Numbered from the stretch's first letter, positions 54,102-64,000 are shown. The stretch: DNA of 64,000 bases from Microbulbifer sp. THAF38 (GCF_009363535.1 NZ_CP045369.1:694501-758500); one strand, 5' to 3'. The notes: generated from the sequence alone by a model not told the origin. Program-made: numbers and translations.

Positions 54102-54818
54102 TTAAGAGATTTTTCCAGTAACACGCACTCGTTTGGAGCCAGGCACAATTTTGATTTGCTGGCTACGACGGCGCTCAATCCCTGCATCGATGGCATTTTT
54201 GGCTGCGATCAGCAGACCGGCCACCAAAAATGCACCGGGCGGCAACACAGCCACCAGTACGCCGGGATAATCATTTCCCAGCAGCTGTAGACTCCAGTCT
54301 TTGGCCATGGGGCCCAGCAGTAGGTCCATATCCGAAAATAAGGTACCCTGGCCGAGTATTTCCCGCACGGCGCCGATGGCAATCAAAACCGCCGTAAAAC
54401 CAACACCCATCATAAAACCATCCACCAGTGACGGCAGCACCGGGTTTTTACTGGCGAAGGCATCGGCGCGTCCGAGAATGGCGCAGTTGGTAACAATCAA
54501 TGGAATAAATATCCCCAGCACCAGGTAGAGCTCATAGGTGAAAGCTTTCATCAAGAGTTCGACACAGGTGACGAAGGTGGCAATGATCATTACCGAGGCT
54601 GGCAGCCGCACTGTGTCGGGCATCTGTCGCCGCACCATGGAGACCGCCAGGTTGGAACAGGTGAGCACGCCGGTGGTGGCGAGCCCCAGGCCAATAGCGT
54701 TGACTACGGAGCCGGTAACCGCCAACAAGGGGCAGAGTCCCAACAGTTGCACCAGGGCGGCGTTATTTTTCCAGAGCCCATTGTGGGTAATTTCTGCGTA
54801 ACCGGGAGTCGCCATCAA
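54102..54818 (-). CDS. rnfE: Rnf electron transport complex subunit E
   Basis: 238 residues, a six-helix membrane protein of the RnfA/RnfE pair (NqrD/NqrE-like), with [17 protein letters not shown] in helix 1, [19 protein letters not shown] in the middle and PPGAFLVAG near the end. The conserved Cys residues LCP and NCA bind the intramembrane 2Fe-2S centre together with RnfA. It is the last gene of the operon, four bases overlapping rnfG. No nth gene follows, unlike E. coli. Confidence 0.95.
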   Translation of the reverse strand: MMATPGYAEITHNGLWKNNAALVQLLGLCPLLAVTGSVVNAIGLGLATTGVLTCSNLAVSMVRRQMPDTVRLPASVMIIATFVTCVELLMKAFTYELYLVLGIFIPLIVTNCAILGRADAFASKNPVLPSLVDGFMMGVGFTAVLIAIGAVREILGQGTLFSDMDLLLGPMAKDWSLQLLGNDYPGVLVAVLPPGAFLVAGLLIAAKNAIDAGIERRRSQQIKIVPGSKRVRVTGKIS

Positions 54819-55519
54819 TTCTGCTCCGTTTTGGGCTGAGCCTCGTCAGTATTTTCCGCTTCGGGGTTCTCCACCTCCACGGCTCGCTTGGACACCGGCG
54901 CGTTAAAAATCTGTTGGTGGTTTTTGGCGACAAATTCCAGTACCTGGTGCACTTCTGCAACCACGGCGCGTGGAGTAATGGTGGCGCCGGTAAACTGGTC
55001 GAAGACGCCGCCATCTTTTTGCACCTTCCATTCATTAGAGGGTGGGTTTTTCAGTGAGAGGCCATCGAACTGAAGTATCCAATTGCTTTTCTTCAGCTCT
55101 ACTTTATCGCCGAGGCCCGGAGTTTCACTGTGACTGGTCACCCGTACACCGGCGATGGTGCCGTCGCGGTTGACACCCACTAGCATCTTGATGGGGCCTG
55201 AGTAACCATCCGGGGCAACAGCCGGCACAATGACCGCTGAAATTTTACCGTCTTGCCCACGCGCCAAGTTGATGTCGCCACCCTGGGTAAGTCCCATCTG
55301 TTTCCAGTAGGTCTTGGGAATCGGATAAGTATCCACAAGCAGGTCATTGCTGTGACGGTCCAGGGGGATAATTTCTAACAGGGCCTTGGCCGAGGCCGCG
55401 CGTATCGCCCGCTCAATGGGCTCCCGGGTAGTGATCTGGGTGACTGCCAGAGTACCAGCGGTGACCAGGGCGAACAGGGTCAGCACGACGGCATTGGAGG
55501 CCATAGACTGCTTAAGCAT
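54815..55519 (-). CDS. rnfG: Rnf electron transport complex subunit G
   Basis: 234 residues. One N-terminal helix (about 9-28) and a periplasmic FMN-binding domain. The covalent flavin site reads [10 protein letters not shown] near residue 175 (Thr of SGATxT type). [20 protein letters not shown] is the second family box. It overlaps rnfD at one base and rnfE at four. The C-terminal tail (about 30 residues, acidic) is longer than needed for the domain and probably disordered. Confidence 0.95.
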   Translation of the reverse strand: MLKQSMASNAVVLTLFALVTAGTLAVTQITTREPIERAIRAASAKALLEIIPLDRHSNDLLVDTYPIPKTYWKQMGLTQGGDINLARGQDGKISAVIVPAVAPDGYSGPIKMLVGVNRDGTIAGVRVTSHSETPGLGDKVELKKSNWILQFDGLSLKNPPSNEWKVQKDGGVFDQFTGATITPRAVVAEVHQVLEFVAKNHQQIFNAPVSKRAVEVENPEAENTDEAQPKTEQN

Positions 55520-56571
55520 CAGTGCTCCTCCAGGTCAGTGGCGCGACGTGCCCGCTTGTGACCATAGGTGCGCGGCAGAGTGTAATTATCGATGGTGGGC
55601 GCGGCAAAGTTCATCAACAGTACCGCGAAGGCCACCGCATCCGGGTAGCTGCCCCAAGCGCGGATAATATAAGTGAAGAGCCCAACACCGGCGCCAAAGA
55701 TCAGGCGCCCTTTATTGCTGGTACAGCCACTGACTGGGTCGGTGATAATGAAAAAGGCCCCGAACATAGTGGCGCCGGAGAACAGGTGCAGCAGTGGTGA
55801 GCCTTCGGAAAGGGAGCTGCCGCTGTCGTAGAAAAACAGGGATAGCAGTGTGAGGGTAGCGAGCATGGCTACCGGCGCGTGCCAGGTGATAATGCCGCGA
55901 AACAATAGAAACAGCCCGCCCAGCAGGAATCCGACACTGATGGTTTCCCAGCCGGCCCCGGCAAAAGTGCCCTGACTAAAAACCGGTTCCATCTCGTAGA
56001 GTTGTGACAGCAGCACCGACTCGTTGAGGCGCACGATTTCCAACGGCGTGGCGCGGGTGAAACCATCCACATTGTAACTGCCGAAGACCAGGGAGATCGC
56101 CTCGCCGATATCCGGTGCGCCACCGATCACATCCGCTGCGCCAACCCAGCGAGTCATATCCACCGGGAAACTGATCAGCAAAACCACATAGCCCACCATG
56201 GCCGGGTTGAAAGGGTTGTACCCCATGCCGCCATACAGCTGTTTGGCCAGTACTATGGCCACGGCACTGCCGACGACTGGCAGCCACCAGGCGCAGTATG
56301 GGGGTAGGGCGATACCCAGTAACAGTGCCGTGACCAGGGCGCTGTAGTCTCGCAGGTAAAAGGCGACGGGCCTGTCCCGCAGCTTCATGATTGCGGCTTC
56401 GCACAGCAGTGCGGTAATTACGGATAGGGTGATATTGATCAGCACGCCGATGCCGAAATAAATCACCATGGCCAGAACACCGGGTGCGGTGGCGGCCGCT
56501 ACCTGTAACATGACTTTGGCGGTGTTATCGCCTGAGCGGGCGTGGGGGGAGGTGGCTCGCATCAGGGACAT
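55519..56571 (-). CDS. rnfD: Rnf electron transport complex subunit D
   Basis: 350 residues, a multi-helix NqrB/RnfD-type protein. The probable flavinylation segment is DGFTRATPLEIVRL near residue 185. The later FSGATMFGAFFIITDPVSG is a family signature close to the flavin. It carries electrons through the membrane to RnfG. The gene is joined end to start with rnfC and rnfG (one-base overlaps). Confidence 0.95.
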   Translation of the reverse strand: MSLMRATSPHARSGDNTAKVMLQVAAATAPGVLAMVIYFGIGVLINITLSVITALLCEAAIMKLRDRPVAFYLRDYSALVTALLLGIALPPYCAWWLPVVGSAVAIVLAKQLYGGMGYNPFNPAMVGYVVLLISFPVDMTRWVGAADVIGGAPDIGEAISLVFGSYNVDGFTRATPLEIVRLNESVLLSQLYEMEPVFSQGTFAGAGWETISVGFLLGGLFLLFRGIITWHAPVAMLATLTLLSLFFYDSGSSLSEGSPLLHLFSGATMFGAFFIITDPVSGCTSNKGRLIFGAGVGLFTYIIRAWGSYPDAVAFAVLLMNFAAPTIDNYTLPRTYGHKRARRATDLEEH

Positions 56572-58718
56572 TACTGGTGACCATCCTGTGCGGCTTGTTG
56601 CTCTCGCATCTTGTCTTCCAACTTTTTCTGCAGCTTTTCCAAGGCGGTTTCAAAGGCCGCCAGGTTGGCATCATTTTCACTTTTGGCTTTTTGCAGCCTT
56701 GCCTCGGCTTTGCCGAGACGCTTCTGCAGTGCCTCGATATCTGCGGCGAGTCTCTCGGCATCGCTCATTTGAGAGCGGGCTTCTGCGGAGGCGCGGGCTT
56801 TGGTGATGGCGCGCACCGCAGCGCTGGTCTCTTCCTGACTGGGTTCCCTGGCGGGATCGCGATCGGCACGGCGCTTGGCCAGGGTGAGTTTGTGCTCGGC
56901 TTCTTGAAGCTTTAACTCTGCGGCCTTGAGTTGGGCCGCCAGCTGATCGCGCTGGCCATCTTCTGCGGCCTCCAGTTTACTGCGCAGGCGTTCGACACGG
57001 CTTTCGGCGCTGGAGAAGGTGCGCTGGGCACGGGCGAGCAGCTGCTGGGGGTCCTCCTGGCGGGATTTAACTCGAGCCAGGGCCGCGGCGACGATATCTG
57101 CCTGTTGTTTACTCTCTTTGGCTTCCTCGGACTCGGGGCTCTGCTCGCGCTGTTGCCGCGCCAGTTCGGCGGCTTTGCGGCGTGCCTCGCGCTTGGCCTC
57201 TTTTTCTTTCTCGGCCTTTTCCAGACGAAGCTTGCGGAACTCAAAGCGATCACGGGCGCGATCGGATTTTTCTTTCTCCTCTTCCGCCAGGCGTATTGCC
57301 CCTTTGGCGGCGCGGTAATACTGTACCAGCGGAATGGTACTGGGACAGACATAGGAGCAGGCGCCGCATTCGATACAGTCGAACAGGTTATAAGCTTGCA
57401 ACTTTTCGCGCTCATCGGCGCGTGCATACCAGTACAGCTGCTGCGGTAGCAGTGAAGCGGGGCAGGCCTCGGCGCAGTAACCACAGCGAATACAGGCCTT
57501 GGCTACCGGTGCTGGTGGCAGTTCCTTGTTGGTGGGCACCAAAAGGCAGTTGGTGGTTTTGACAACAGGGGCGCGCTCATCGTCGATGGTGTAACCCATC
57601 ATGGGGCCGCCAATAATCACCTTTTGCATCTTGCCGCGGTGGATACCGTGGTGCTTGAGAATATGGTCAATAGGAGTGCCGATGGGCACTTCGATATTGC
57701 GCTGGTGCTCCAGGGCTTGCCCAACAACCGTGGTTACCCGGCTGATTAGAGGTTCACCAAAGTGAACGGCGCGATAAATGGCTCTGGCGGTACCCACATT
57801 CTGGCAGACGATGCCGACATTGGCCGGCAGGCCCTGGTTGGGCACCTCGCGGCCGGTGAGAATCTGGATGAGTTGCTTTTCACCACCAGAGGGGTACTTG
57901 GTGGGAAATACCACGATATCAAAACGGCTACCCTTGGCGGCCTCGCGCATGGCGGCAATAGCCTGCGGCTTATTGTCTTCAATCCCGATCAATACGCGCT
58001 CGGGCTCATCGAGGATATAAGAGATGATGCCAACCCCGGCGATAATCTCTTCGGCGCGCTCGCGCATCAGCATATCGTCGGCGGTAATGTAGGGTTCGCA
58101 CTCGGTGCCGTTAATGATCAGTGTGTCTATTTCCGCCCCGCCGTGGGGGTCGAGCTTCACCGCGGTGGGGAAACCCGCACCGCCCATACCGGCGATGCCA
58201 CAGTCGCGAATTTTCTCCAGCAGTTCAACCGGAGAAAGCTGGGTGTAATCCTCACAGGGTTGCAGTTCACACCAGCGATCCTCGCCATCGGTGCGGATCA
58301 CGATACTGTCCTCGGCGAGCCCCGAGGGGTGGGGGACGGCACAGGGCTCAATGGCGACGACCTTGCCGGAACTGGGGGCGTGCACAGGGCAGCTGATCAG
58401 GCCATCTGCCTCGGCAATTTTTTGGCCCTTCAATACGTCATCACCGAGCTTGACCAGGGGCAGTGCAGTGGCGCCACCGTGTTGCAACAGAGGCACGATG
58501 AGGTCCTCGGCCAGGGGAACACTGCCAATGGGTTCGCCGGTACTCTGCTTCTTGTTTTCTGGTGGATGCACGCCGCCGTGGAAATCGTTGGGTCGCAACT
58601 CCCGCGCCTTTTCACTGGCAATCAGTTGCGCCTCGCGAGCGGCTCGACGCTCTTCTACCGCTTCGCGCCGTTGGTCTTTTTCCTGCAGCGCTACCTGGTT
58701 TTCATTTTCGGGGTTCAA
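56571..58718 (-). CDS. rnfC: Rnf electron transport complex subunit C with long C-terminal coiled coil
   Basis: 715 residues from a TTG at 58718. This codon overlaps the rnfB stop as TTGA and has GGGGAGG six bases ahead, so it is favoured over an in-frame ATG at 58868 deep inside rnfB. The core has the Nqo1-like NADH/FMN domain ([23 protein letters not shown]) and two 4Fe-4S clusters near residues 420 and 460 ([31 protein letters not shown]). The last 215 residues are an Ala/Glu/Lys/Arg-rich coiled coil, as in other gammaproteobacterial RnfC proteins. It accepts electrons from NADH or donates to it. Confidence 0.95.
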   Translation of the reverse strand: MNPENENQVALQEKDQRREAVEERRAAREAQLIASEKARELRPNDFHGGVHPPENKKQSTGEPIGSVPLAEDLIVPLLQHGGATALPLVKLGDDVLKGQKIAEADGLISCPVHAPSSGKVVAIEPCAVPHPSGLAEDSIVIRTDGEDRWCELQPCEDYTQLSPVELLEKIRDCGIAGMGGAGFPTAVKLDPHGGAEIDTLIINGTECEPYITADDMLMRERAEEIIAGVGIISYILDEPERVLIGIEDNKPQAIAAMREAAKGSRFDIVVFPTKYPSGGEKQLIQILTGREVPNQGLPANVGIVCQNVGTARAIYRAVHFGEPLISRVTTVVGQALEHQRNIEVPIGTPIDHILKHHGIHRGKMQKVIIGGPMMGYTIDDERAPVVKTTNCLLVPTNKELPPAPVAKACIRCGYCAEACPASLLPQQLYWYARADEREKLQAYNLFDCIECGACSYVCPSTIPLVQYYRAAKGAIRLAEEEKEKSDRARDRFEFRKLRLEKAEKEKEAKREARRKAAELARQQREQSPESEEAKESKQQADIVAAALARVKSRQEDPQQLLARAQRTFSSAESRVERLRSKLEAAEDGQRDQLAAQLKAAELKLQEAEHKLTLAKRRADRDPAREPSQEETSAAVRAITKARASAEARSQMSDAERLAADIEALQKRLGKAEARLQKAKSENDANLAAFETALEKLQKKLEDKMREQQAAQDGHQ

Positions 58719-59332
58719 ACTGCACCTCCCCGTTGATCTGTTGGCTGGGTGCGACGGTCGGTGGCAATCAGCTGGATACCGTCCTCGGGCTTTTGTGGGT
58801 GCCAGTCTTGCAGCGGCGTTTCCAGAGGTACCATATCGATACAGTCCACCGGGCAGGGCTCCACGCAAAGATCACAGCCGGTGCACTCGTCGGAAATTAC
58901 GGTGTGCATATATTTGGCTGCGCCGGCGATGGCATCCACCGGGCAGGCCTGGATGCACTTGGTGCAGCCAATGCATTCGGCCTCGCGAATAAAGGCCACT
59001 CTTTTTACGTCTTCGACTCCATGCTCCGCATCCAGGGGCATGGGCTCCATATCCAGCAGGTTGGCCAGCTCGTTGATGGTGGCCTGGCCACCTGGAGGGC
59101 ACTTGTTGATGGCGTCGCCGTGCACAATCGCTTCGGCATAGGGGCGGCAGCCGGGATAGCCACACTGTCCGCACTGGGTTTGCGGCAACAGGGCATCCAC
59201 CTGTTCCACCAGGGGGTCCCCCTCCACCTTAAAACGAATGGCGGCAAAACCCAGCAGGGCGCCAAACACCAGTGCCATACCGCCGAGTACCAGCAGGGGG
59301 TAGGAAATTTCAGAAATCCAGTCCAGCATCAT
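58715..59332 (-). CDS. rnfB: Rnf electron transport complex subunit B
   Basis: 205 residues. An N-terminal helix (about 7-29) precedes the 4Fe-4S domain [16 protein letters not shown], followed by two ferredoxin-type clusters [17 protein letters not shown] and [17 protein letters not shown]. The subunit receives electrons at the cytoplasmic face. It lies six bases downstream of rnfA and overlaps rnfC by four. Confidence 0.96.
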   Translation of the reverse strand: MMLDWISEISYPLLVLGGMALVFGALLGFAAIRFKVEGDPLVEQVDALLPQTQCGQCGYPGCRPYAEAIVHGDAINKCPPGGQATINELANLLDMEPMPLDAEHGVEDVKRVAFIREAECIGCTKCIQACPVDAIAGAAKYMHTVISDECTGCDLCVEPCPVDCIDMVPLETPLQDWHPQKPEDGIQLIATDRRTQPTDQRGGAV

Positions 59333-59338
59333 GCAACC

Positions 59339-59914
59339 CTATACCAGACCGCTAAAGCCCATAAATGCCAGGGACATCAGCCCCGCGGTAACCATGCCAA
59401 TAGCGGCGCCGCGAAATGGCAGCGGCACATCTGCAGCAAACAGCCGCTCGCGCATGGAGGAAAAAAGAATTAATACCAGGGAGAAGCCCACGGCGGCGCC
59501 AAAGCCATACAGGGTGGACTGCATAAATGTATGGGCCTTCATGGTGTTTTGCAGCGCAACGCCCAGTACCGCACAGTTAGTGGTAATCAGCGGCAGAAAA
59601 ACACCCAGAACCTTGTACATCAGCGGGCTAGTTTTTTCGATAAACATCCGGGCGAACTGCACCACTACCGCGATCACCAGAATAAAGGAGATGGTGCGGA
59701 GGTACTCGATGCCAAAGGGTTCGAGCAAATAGGTATTCACCAGGTAGGAGCAGATCGAGGCCAGCGTGAGCACAAAAGTCGTGGCGCCGGCCATGCCCAC
59801 GGCGGTCTCCAGTTTATTGGAGACGCCCATAAAGGGGCACAGCCCGAGAAACTGCACCAACACGTAGTTGTTGACCAGGATGGTGCTGAGCAGGATGACT
59901 GCAAATTCGGTCAT
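59339..59914 (-). CDS. rnfA: Rnf electron transport complex subunit A
   Basis: 191 residues, six helices. Helix 1 has [20 protein letters not shown], and the middle has [13 protein letters not shown]; the Cys residues form the intramembrane iron-sulfur site with RnfE. It is the first gene of the operon rnfABCDGE. The operon couples electron transfer between ferredoxin and NAD(H) to Na+ or H+ transport, and in E. coli (Rsx) also keeps SoxR reduced. Confidence 0.96.
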   Translation of the reverse strand: MTEFAVILLSTILVNNYVLVQFLGLCPFMGVSNKLETAVGMAGATTFVLTLASICSYLVNTYLLEPFGIEYLRTISFILVIAVVVQFARMFIEKTSPLMYKVLGVFLPLITTNCAVLGVALQNTMKAHTFMQSTLYGFGAAVGFSLVLILFSSMRERLFAADVPLPFRGAAIGMVTAGLMSLAFMGFSGLV

Positions 59915-60266
59915 AACAGGTCCGGTTGAAGCCCAGGGACAAAGTAGTGCGAGTGCCTTAGCGGAGTCGAGGCGCCCCGGTGAGTGGCTCCAGCCTTGGG
60001 CTCCGTCGAATGTCGCGCAGGGCCGGTATTATGGGTGAGACGCGGGGGGCCTTCAACTCGATGGCGGATCTTCTGGCAGCGGAGACGCCCGTCGCCCGAT
60101 CGCTCAGGCTATGGCTTTGAGAATAGTTGGCGCTTGCGGGTTGGGATTAGATGCTTTCGTGAAGCCGTTGGAGGTTTCTGTTGATTTATTGGCGGCCCCC
60201 TTTACTCCGAAGGAATATGGCCTTATCTCTGTTGGATAAACCCATAACACCAGATGGAGCTTTGTA
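59915..60266. other. divergent intergenic region rnfA-yghU
   Basis: 352 bases with no gene. It must contain the promoters for the rnf operon (leftward) and the GST gene (rightward). No clear inverted repeat for a regulator such as SoxR is visible. Confidence 0.4.
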
Positions 60267-61142
60267 ATGCCGGATCAACCCTATACGCCGCCCAAGGTTT
60301 GGAAGTGGGATGCGGAAAGTGGCGGGCAGTTTGCCAAGATCAACCGCCCCATAGCGGGGGCTACCCACGATAAAGAACTGCCCCAGGGTAAACACCCGAT
60401 GCAGTTGTATTCCCTGGCAACACCCAATGGCGCCAAGGCCACGATCATGCTGGAAGAGTTGCTGGCACTGGGGTTTGAAGGGGCGGAATACGATGCCCAT
60501 CTGATTCGTATCACCGAGGGCGAGCAGTTTGGCAGCGGTTTTGTGGATATCAATCCGAACTCAAAAATCCCGGCGTTGGTAGATCACAGCACGACCCCAC
60601 CAATACGGGTTTTTGAGAGCGGCTCCATTCTTCTGTATTTGGGAGAGAAGTTTGGTGCTTTCCTGCCACACACCCCGGAACAGCGTACCGAGACCCTCAA
60701 CTGGCTATTTTGGCAGATGGGCGCTGCGCCCTATCTCGGCGGAGGTTTTGGTCACTTCTATGCCTATGCGCCAGAGAAGCTCGAATACCCCATCAATCGC
60801 TTCGCCATGGAAGTAAAACGGCAGATGGATGTACTGGACCGGCAACTGGCTAAGCACCAGTTTATCGCTGGGCGCGAATACACCATTGCAGATATAGCCA
60901 TCTGGCCCTGGTACGGTGCACTGATCCGTAATGAGGCCTACGATGCCAGCGAATTTCTGCAGGCCGAGAGTTACAAACACCTTGTGCGCTGGTCTGATGA
61001 AATTGCACAGCGACCGGCGGTACAGCGTGGCCGTATGGTGAACCGCACCTGGGGCGACCCGAGTGAGCAATTGCATGAGCGCCACGATGCCAGTGATTTT
61101 AACGAGAAGACCCAGGACAAAATCACGCAAGAGGATAATTAA
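60267..61142 (+). CDS. yghU: YghU-type glutathione S-transferase
   Basis: 291 residues, as long as E. coli YghU, with GGAG ahead of the ATG. A long N-terminal arm (PYTPPKVWKWDAESGG) typical of the nu class is followed by the thioredoxin-like domain: LYSLATPNGAKATIMLEE, INPNSKIPALVD and VFESGSILLYLGEKFG. The all-helical C-terminal domain follows (FIAGREYTIADIAIWPWYG). These enzymes bind two glutathiones and reduce disulfides and organic peroxides. Single gene, divergent from rnfA. Confidence 0.94.
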   Translation: MPDQPYTPPKVWKWDAESGGQFAKINRPIAGATHDKELPQGKHPMQLYSLATPNGAKATIMLEELLALGFEGAEYDAHLIRITEGEQFGSGFVDINPNSKIPALVDHSTTPPIRVFESGSILLYLGEKFGAFLPHTPEQRTETLNWLFWQMGAAPYLGGGFGHFYAYAPEKLEYPINRFAMEVKRQMDVLDRQLAKHQFIAGREYTIADIAIWPWYGALIRNEAYDASEFLQAESYKHLVRWSDEIAQRPAVQRGRMVNRTWGDPSEQLHERHDASDFNEKTQDKITQEDN

Positions 61143-61259
61143 TAAGAAGGTAGCAGTGTTCTCTTTGCTGCCTAGTTCAGTTGGCTAGCTAGGTGGCTGG
61201 CCAAATCGCCCATAAATCAATTAGTGCATTCATTTAGTGCATTCGTTTAGTGTATTCGT

Positions 61260-61502
61260 TTAAAAGGCGCGCAAAGAAAGTGCCAGGTGAATCATTTGCG
61301 ATGTGCGCGGCAGTTGCCAGAGTTTCTCGGCTATAAACCCGGCGGCAAAAGCGAGGCCCATAATTGCCGGTAAAGGGATTTTTCCCAGCTGCTGATTAAC
61401 CTCCCGTTGCTGTTGATCGAATAGCCGCAACGCACTGCGACGCTGTTTTTCAGCGTCCACGCAGCAGAGTGAAATTTGTCTATTTAATTGTCTCAGCGAC
61501 AT
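61260..61502 (-). CDS. small YqjK-like membrane protein
   Basis: 80 residues: a basic N-terminal helix, one short hydrophobic segment (LPAIMGLAFAAGFIAEKLW) and a short tail. It overlaps the YqjE-like gene by 23 bases and fits the third position of the yqjD-yqjE-yqjK cluster. Function unknown; the family is small and divergent. Confidence 0.65.
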   Translation of the reverse strand: MSLRQLNRQISLCCVDAEKQRRSALRLFDQQQREVNQQLGKIPLPAIMGLAFAAGFIAEKLWQLPRTSQMIHLALSLRAF

Positions 61503-61965
61503 CGTGAAGGGCCTCCCTTACCTGCCGTTTGGTTTCTTCAAACCCCAGCAGTGGGCGCAGCTTTTTCTGGTAAAGCAGTACACCGAGGAAAAGGCTGATT
61601 TGTATCAGCACAAACACAGTAAATCCAATATATATCGACTGGCTAAAATAGTAGGCAATTAAACCTAAGCCACCACAGAGGCTGACGAGTAGTGCCGTTC
61701 CCAAGGGTACCAGCATCAGCTGCAGGAAAATGAGCCGCTTTCCCACGGTCAGGGTTCTTTCCAGCTCTAGCTGAAACAATCGCTGAATGTTACCCAGCCA
61801 AGCGGTCAATAAGGTCAAGGTGGCTTCGGCACGGGCTAGAGCCTCCTCTAGACCTCCGCCTGAGTCACTGTCCTCATCGGTTTCAGCGCAACCGTCCCGT
61901 CCGCGCTGTTGCGCGGCCGGGTCGGGATTCTGATCGGCTCCCTGGCGCTTCTTTCCATTGCCCAT
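61480..61965 (-). CDS. YqjE-like phage-holin-family membrane protein
   Basis: 161 residues; AAGGAA lies ahead of the ATG. A charged N-terminus (about 50 residues, rich in Asp/Gln/Glu) is followed by two close hydrophobic segments (about 80-105 and 110-135, LMLVPLGTALLVSLCGGLGL and a FTVFVLIQISLFLGVLLY segment), as in the YqjE/Actinobacterial holin X group. It probably forms a complex with the YqjD-like protein at the inner membrane. Confidence 0.82.
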   Translation of the reverse strand: MGNGKKRQGADQNPDPAAQQRGRDGCAETDEDSDSGGGLEEALARAEATLTLLTAWLGNIQRLFQLELERTLTVGKRLIFLQLMLVPLGTALLVSLCGGLGLIAYYFSQSIYIGFTVFVLIQISLFLGVLLYQKKLRPLLGFEETKRQVREALHDVAETIK

Positions 61966-62000
61966 CGGCGGTTTCCTTACCAGTTAAAACGGGAAACGCT

Positions 62001-62249
62001 TTATTTGAAAAGCTTGGCGATCGCCCAGCCGACCACAAAAGCACAGCCGACCGCAAGGATCGGTCTTTCCCGCAGGGAAGACTCTGCTTTTTCCATAACT
62101 TCAGTAGCGCGTTTTCTCTGTTCCTGAACAGAAGATCTCGCTCTCTGTCTCAAGTTTTCAGCAGCATCGGAGGCGGCCTCTCCTGCGAGATTATAGGCCT
62201 TTTGCAGCTTGTCCCTGCTGGAGTTATGTGGAGATCTTGCAGTTGCCAT
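62001..62249 (-). CDS. DUF883 (ElaB/YqjD) family protein
   Basis: 82 residues from the ATG at 62249 (AAGGAG ahead); the open frame is 19 codons longer without a usable start. An amphipathic helical N-terminal part (about 10-55) and a C-terminal membrane segment (PILAVGCAFVVGWAIAKLF) match ElaB/YqjD. In E. coli these proteins bind ribosomes at the membrane in stationary phase. It is first in the yqjD-yqjE-yqjK-like unit. Confidence 0.9.
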   Translation of the reverse strand: MATARSPHNSSRDKLQKAYNLAGEAASDAAENLRQRARSSVQEQRKRATEVMEKAESSLRERPILAVGCAFVVGWAIAKLFK

Positions 62250-62420
62250 CGGGTTGCTCCTTTTCAGGGGATGATTGCCGCAGAATTCTATAGTCGCAGC
62301 GATCAATTCACAGGAACATCGCCCCCTTTTTTAGGGCAATTAAAAATAACCTTTGGGCGCTCTTACTGGCTTTAGTTATATCACTGTTGATAGGGGCTTC
62401 ATGGTAATGAATCTTTGCAT

Positions 62421-63362
62421 TTATAGGCTGAGTTCCCGCTTCCAGGTCTCGATATTTTTTACAACGCCATCTAACAGGCGCTGGCGGCTCTCGCGACTGA
62501 TCCAGGCATTGTGTGGGGTGATAATCAGGTTGGGAATATCATTGGCCAGTAATGGATGACTCGCCGGTGGGGGCTCCTCGCTCAGTACATCCAGTGCGAC
62601 ACCGCCGAGTTTTTCGCTGCGCAGGGCATCGGCCACGGCTTCCTCATCCACGAGGCCACCCCGCGCGGTGTTTACCAAAAGAGCGCCGGCCTTCATAGTG
62701 GCGATAAAAGCGCGATCGATTAACTTTTCGGTTTGTGCCGTGAGAGGGCAGTGCAGGCTGATAACATCGGATTCCTTTTTCAATTGTGTCAATGGCACCC
62801 GGCCTGGATGTTTTTCCCCGCTGAAAGACTCCGCGATTAAAACGCGCATATCCAGGGCTTCCCCCAGTTTGGCAACTCTTTGCCCCAACTCACCGTAACC
62901 AATAATTCCCAGGGTTTTACCGGCCAATTCCACCACTGGATGATCCAGTAGACAGAAAATTTCCGACTGACTCCAACGGCCAGCCATTACGTCCTGGTGA
63001 TAGTGATGCCAACGGGAGGCGAGAGCGAGAATTAATGCCAGGGTGTGCTGTGGTACAGAGGCGCCGGCGTATCCCTGCACATTGCGCACAGAAATATTTA
63101 AATCCCGTGCAGCTTCCAGGTCAATGTTATTGGTGCCGGTGGCGCAGACACAGATCAGTTTGAGTGAGTTGGCCTGCTCCAAGAGCGCGCGGTCCAAAAT
63201 CACTTTATTGGTAATGACGACTTCCGCATCGGCGATGCGTTCGGCGGTCTGTTTTGCACAGGTGGTTTCGTAGAAATCCCAGTGGTCTAGACTGTTTATT
63301 AAGGTCTGTGTGTCCAATTCTCCAAGTTTCATGGTCATTGCGTCCAGAAATACGCCGCGCAT
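62421..63362 (-). CDS. D-2-hydroxyacid dehydrogenase (glycerate/hydroxypyruvate type)
   Basis: 313 residues from the ATG at 63362 (GAGGAAA ahead); an in-frame start 44 codons upstream has no supporting features. The NAD-binding Rossmann motif is GIIGYGELGQRVA. The catalytic Arg lies in NTARGGLVDEEAV, the Glu in DVLSEEPP, and the His in LIITPHNAWIS. The branch resembles HprA/glycerate dehydrogenase, which interconverts hydroxypyruvate and D-glycerate. A D-glycerate kinase-type gene is far away at 17.8 kb. It is divergent from the EamA gene. Confidence 0.92.
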   Translation of the reverse strand: MRGVFLDAMTMKLGELDTQTLINSLDHWDFYETTCAKQTAERIADAEVVITNKVILDRALLEQANSLKLICVCATGTNNIDLEAARDLNISVRNVQGYAGASVPQHTLALILALASRWHHYHQDVMAGRWSQSEIFCLLDHPVVELAGKTLGIIGYGELGQRVAKLGEALDMRVLIAESFSGEKHPGRVPLTQLKKESDVISLHCPLTAQTEKLIDRAFIATMKAGALLVNTARGGLVDEEAVADALRSEKLGGVALDVLSEEPPPASHPLLANDIPNLIITPHNAWISRESRQRLLDGVVKNIETWKRELSL

Positions 63363-63509
63363 GGAGTTTCCTCGCTTTCCTGTGTGAGATAGCGGCATGC
63401 TACGATAGCGGTCGCCGAATGCAATGGCTTTCAGGCGTTGGCGGCAGACCTCGCATAGTTGGCTACGGTTAGTTTTCGGGCCTTTCTGTCGCAAACGAAG
63501 AGGGCCTAT

Positions 63510-64000
63510 ATGGGAATATCGTTAACTGCAGCATCTCTGGTTTTAATCTCGGCATTTCTTCACGCGGGCTGGAATTTACTGGGAAAATCCCGCACACCTT
63601 CCCCGGCTTTTTTTTGTATCGCCACACTCAGCGTGGGCCTACTGCTCCTCCCCCTCTGCTTTTGGGTGCTCTCACAGGCGGATGCGTTGCCGCGCGCTTT
63701 TTGGCTGCTCTTACTGGTCAGCGGTTTTTTTCAGATGATTTATATGGGCGGTCTGGCGTTAGCTTATCAGCGCGCCGATATCGGCCTGGTTTATCCTATC
63801 GCGCGCGCCCTGCCGGTACTCCTTGTGGCGCTGGCAACAGCGCTGTTGGGACAGGCACTGCCCTGGCTCGCTTGGCTGGGCATGTTATTGGTGACGATCG
63901 GCTGCCTATTAGTGCCACTGGTTTATTTCCGTCAGTGGCATTGGAGTGTGTACTGGAGAGCGGACTGTGCCTGGGCTTTGGTGGCGGCACTTGGCACGGT
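63510..64000 (+). CDS. EamA/DMT-type transporter (3' end outside window)
   Basis: 163 residues are visible from the ATG at 63510 (AGAGGG ahead), open to the window edge. It begins with SAFLHAGWNLLGKS, typical of one EamA half, and shows about five hydrophobic segments. LAYQRADIGLVYPIARALPV is a signature of the family. Drug/metabolite exporters of this type usually have ten helices, so about half the gene lies beyond 64000. Substrate unknown. Confidence 0.85.
   Translation, partial: MGISLTAASLVLISAFLHAGWNLLGKSRTPSPAFFCIATLSVGLLLLPLCFWVLSQADALPRAFWLLLLVSGFFQMIYMGGLALAYQRADIGLVYPIARALPVLLVALATALLGQALPWLAWLGMLLVTIGCLLVPLVYFRQWHWSVYWRADCAWALVAALGT

Noticed and set aside
57762..58736. A 324-codon rightward frame opposite rnfC
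   Set aside because: No family features and no ribosome site; rnfC on the other strand has clear iron-sulfur and FMN motifs.

Overview
The window looks like a chromosomal segment of a marine gammaproteobacterium, most like the Cellvibrionales (Microbulbifer or a close relative). This is inferred from protein character: an Rnf complex in rnfABCDGE order, an AlgP-type AT-hook protein, tryptophan 2,3-dioxygenase, methylglyoxal synthase, a YqjD/YqjE-type cluster, and the paired beta-helix lipoprotein and diheme cytochrome. I found no tRNA, rRNA, insertion sequence, prophage or CRISPR array. The first and last genes are cut by the window edges.

Left part (1-8.2 kb): four consecutive leftward paralogues, each an MFS transporter of the LplT type fused to a PlsC-type acyltransferase. 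The outer two keep the acyltransferase catalytic motifs; the inner two keep the fold length but have lost them. Then come an M13 zinc endopeptidase, an unusual chalcone-isomerase-like/TonB fusion, a stand-alone cyclic-nucleotide-binding protein, an RND efflux pair without an outer-membrane channel gene, a glycerate-kinase-type P-loop kinase and the AlgP-like protein (8.4-19.7 kb). About 1.7 kb of mostly empty DNA follows.

Central metabolic part (21.4-30.4 kb): mgsA, an orphan exbD, tryptophan 2,3-dioxygenase facing an M20 carbamoylase-type hydrolase and an arginine-deiminase-fold enzyme, then an enoyl-CoA hydratase, a periplasmic glycerophosphodiesterase and an acyl-CoA ligase.

Most interesting part (30.8-46.0 kb): a long leftward block of 13 genes, mostly envelope proteins of unknown role. 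It has an ExbB/MotA/TolQ-like channel subunit; two von Willebrand A proteins whose single N-terminal membrane helix resembles the ExbD/MotB helix, Asp included; a degenerate Hsp70/actin-like protein; a PEGA-repeat protein with a formylglycine-enzyme-like domain that lacks the catalytic cysteines; a TPR/PEGA-like protein; several lipoproteins, one extremely Ser/Gln-rich; a small charged secreted protein; a TPR/TonB-C-like protein; and an M48 metalloprotease. I propose an ion-driven envelope machine with VWA effector arms. This is inference from domain architecture and gene order.

Right part (46.5-64 kb): a branched-chain aminotransferase, a Yip1 membrane protein, an HSL-type esterase, a small secreted protein, the beta-helix/diheme-cytochrome pair, a TetR regulator, the rnf operon (transcribed A-B-C-D-G-E with tight overlaps and a TTG start for rnfC), a YghU-type glutathione transferase, a YqjD/YqjE-type small membrane protein cluster, a D-2-hydroxyacid dehydrogenase and the start of an EamA-type transporter.
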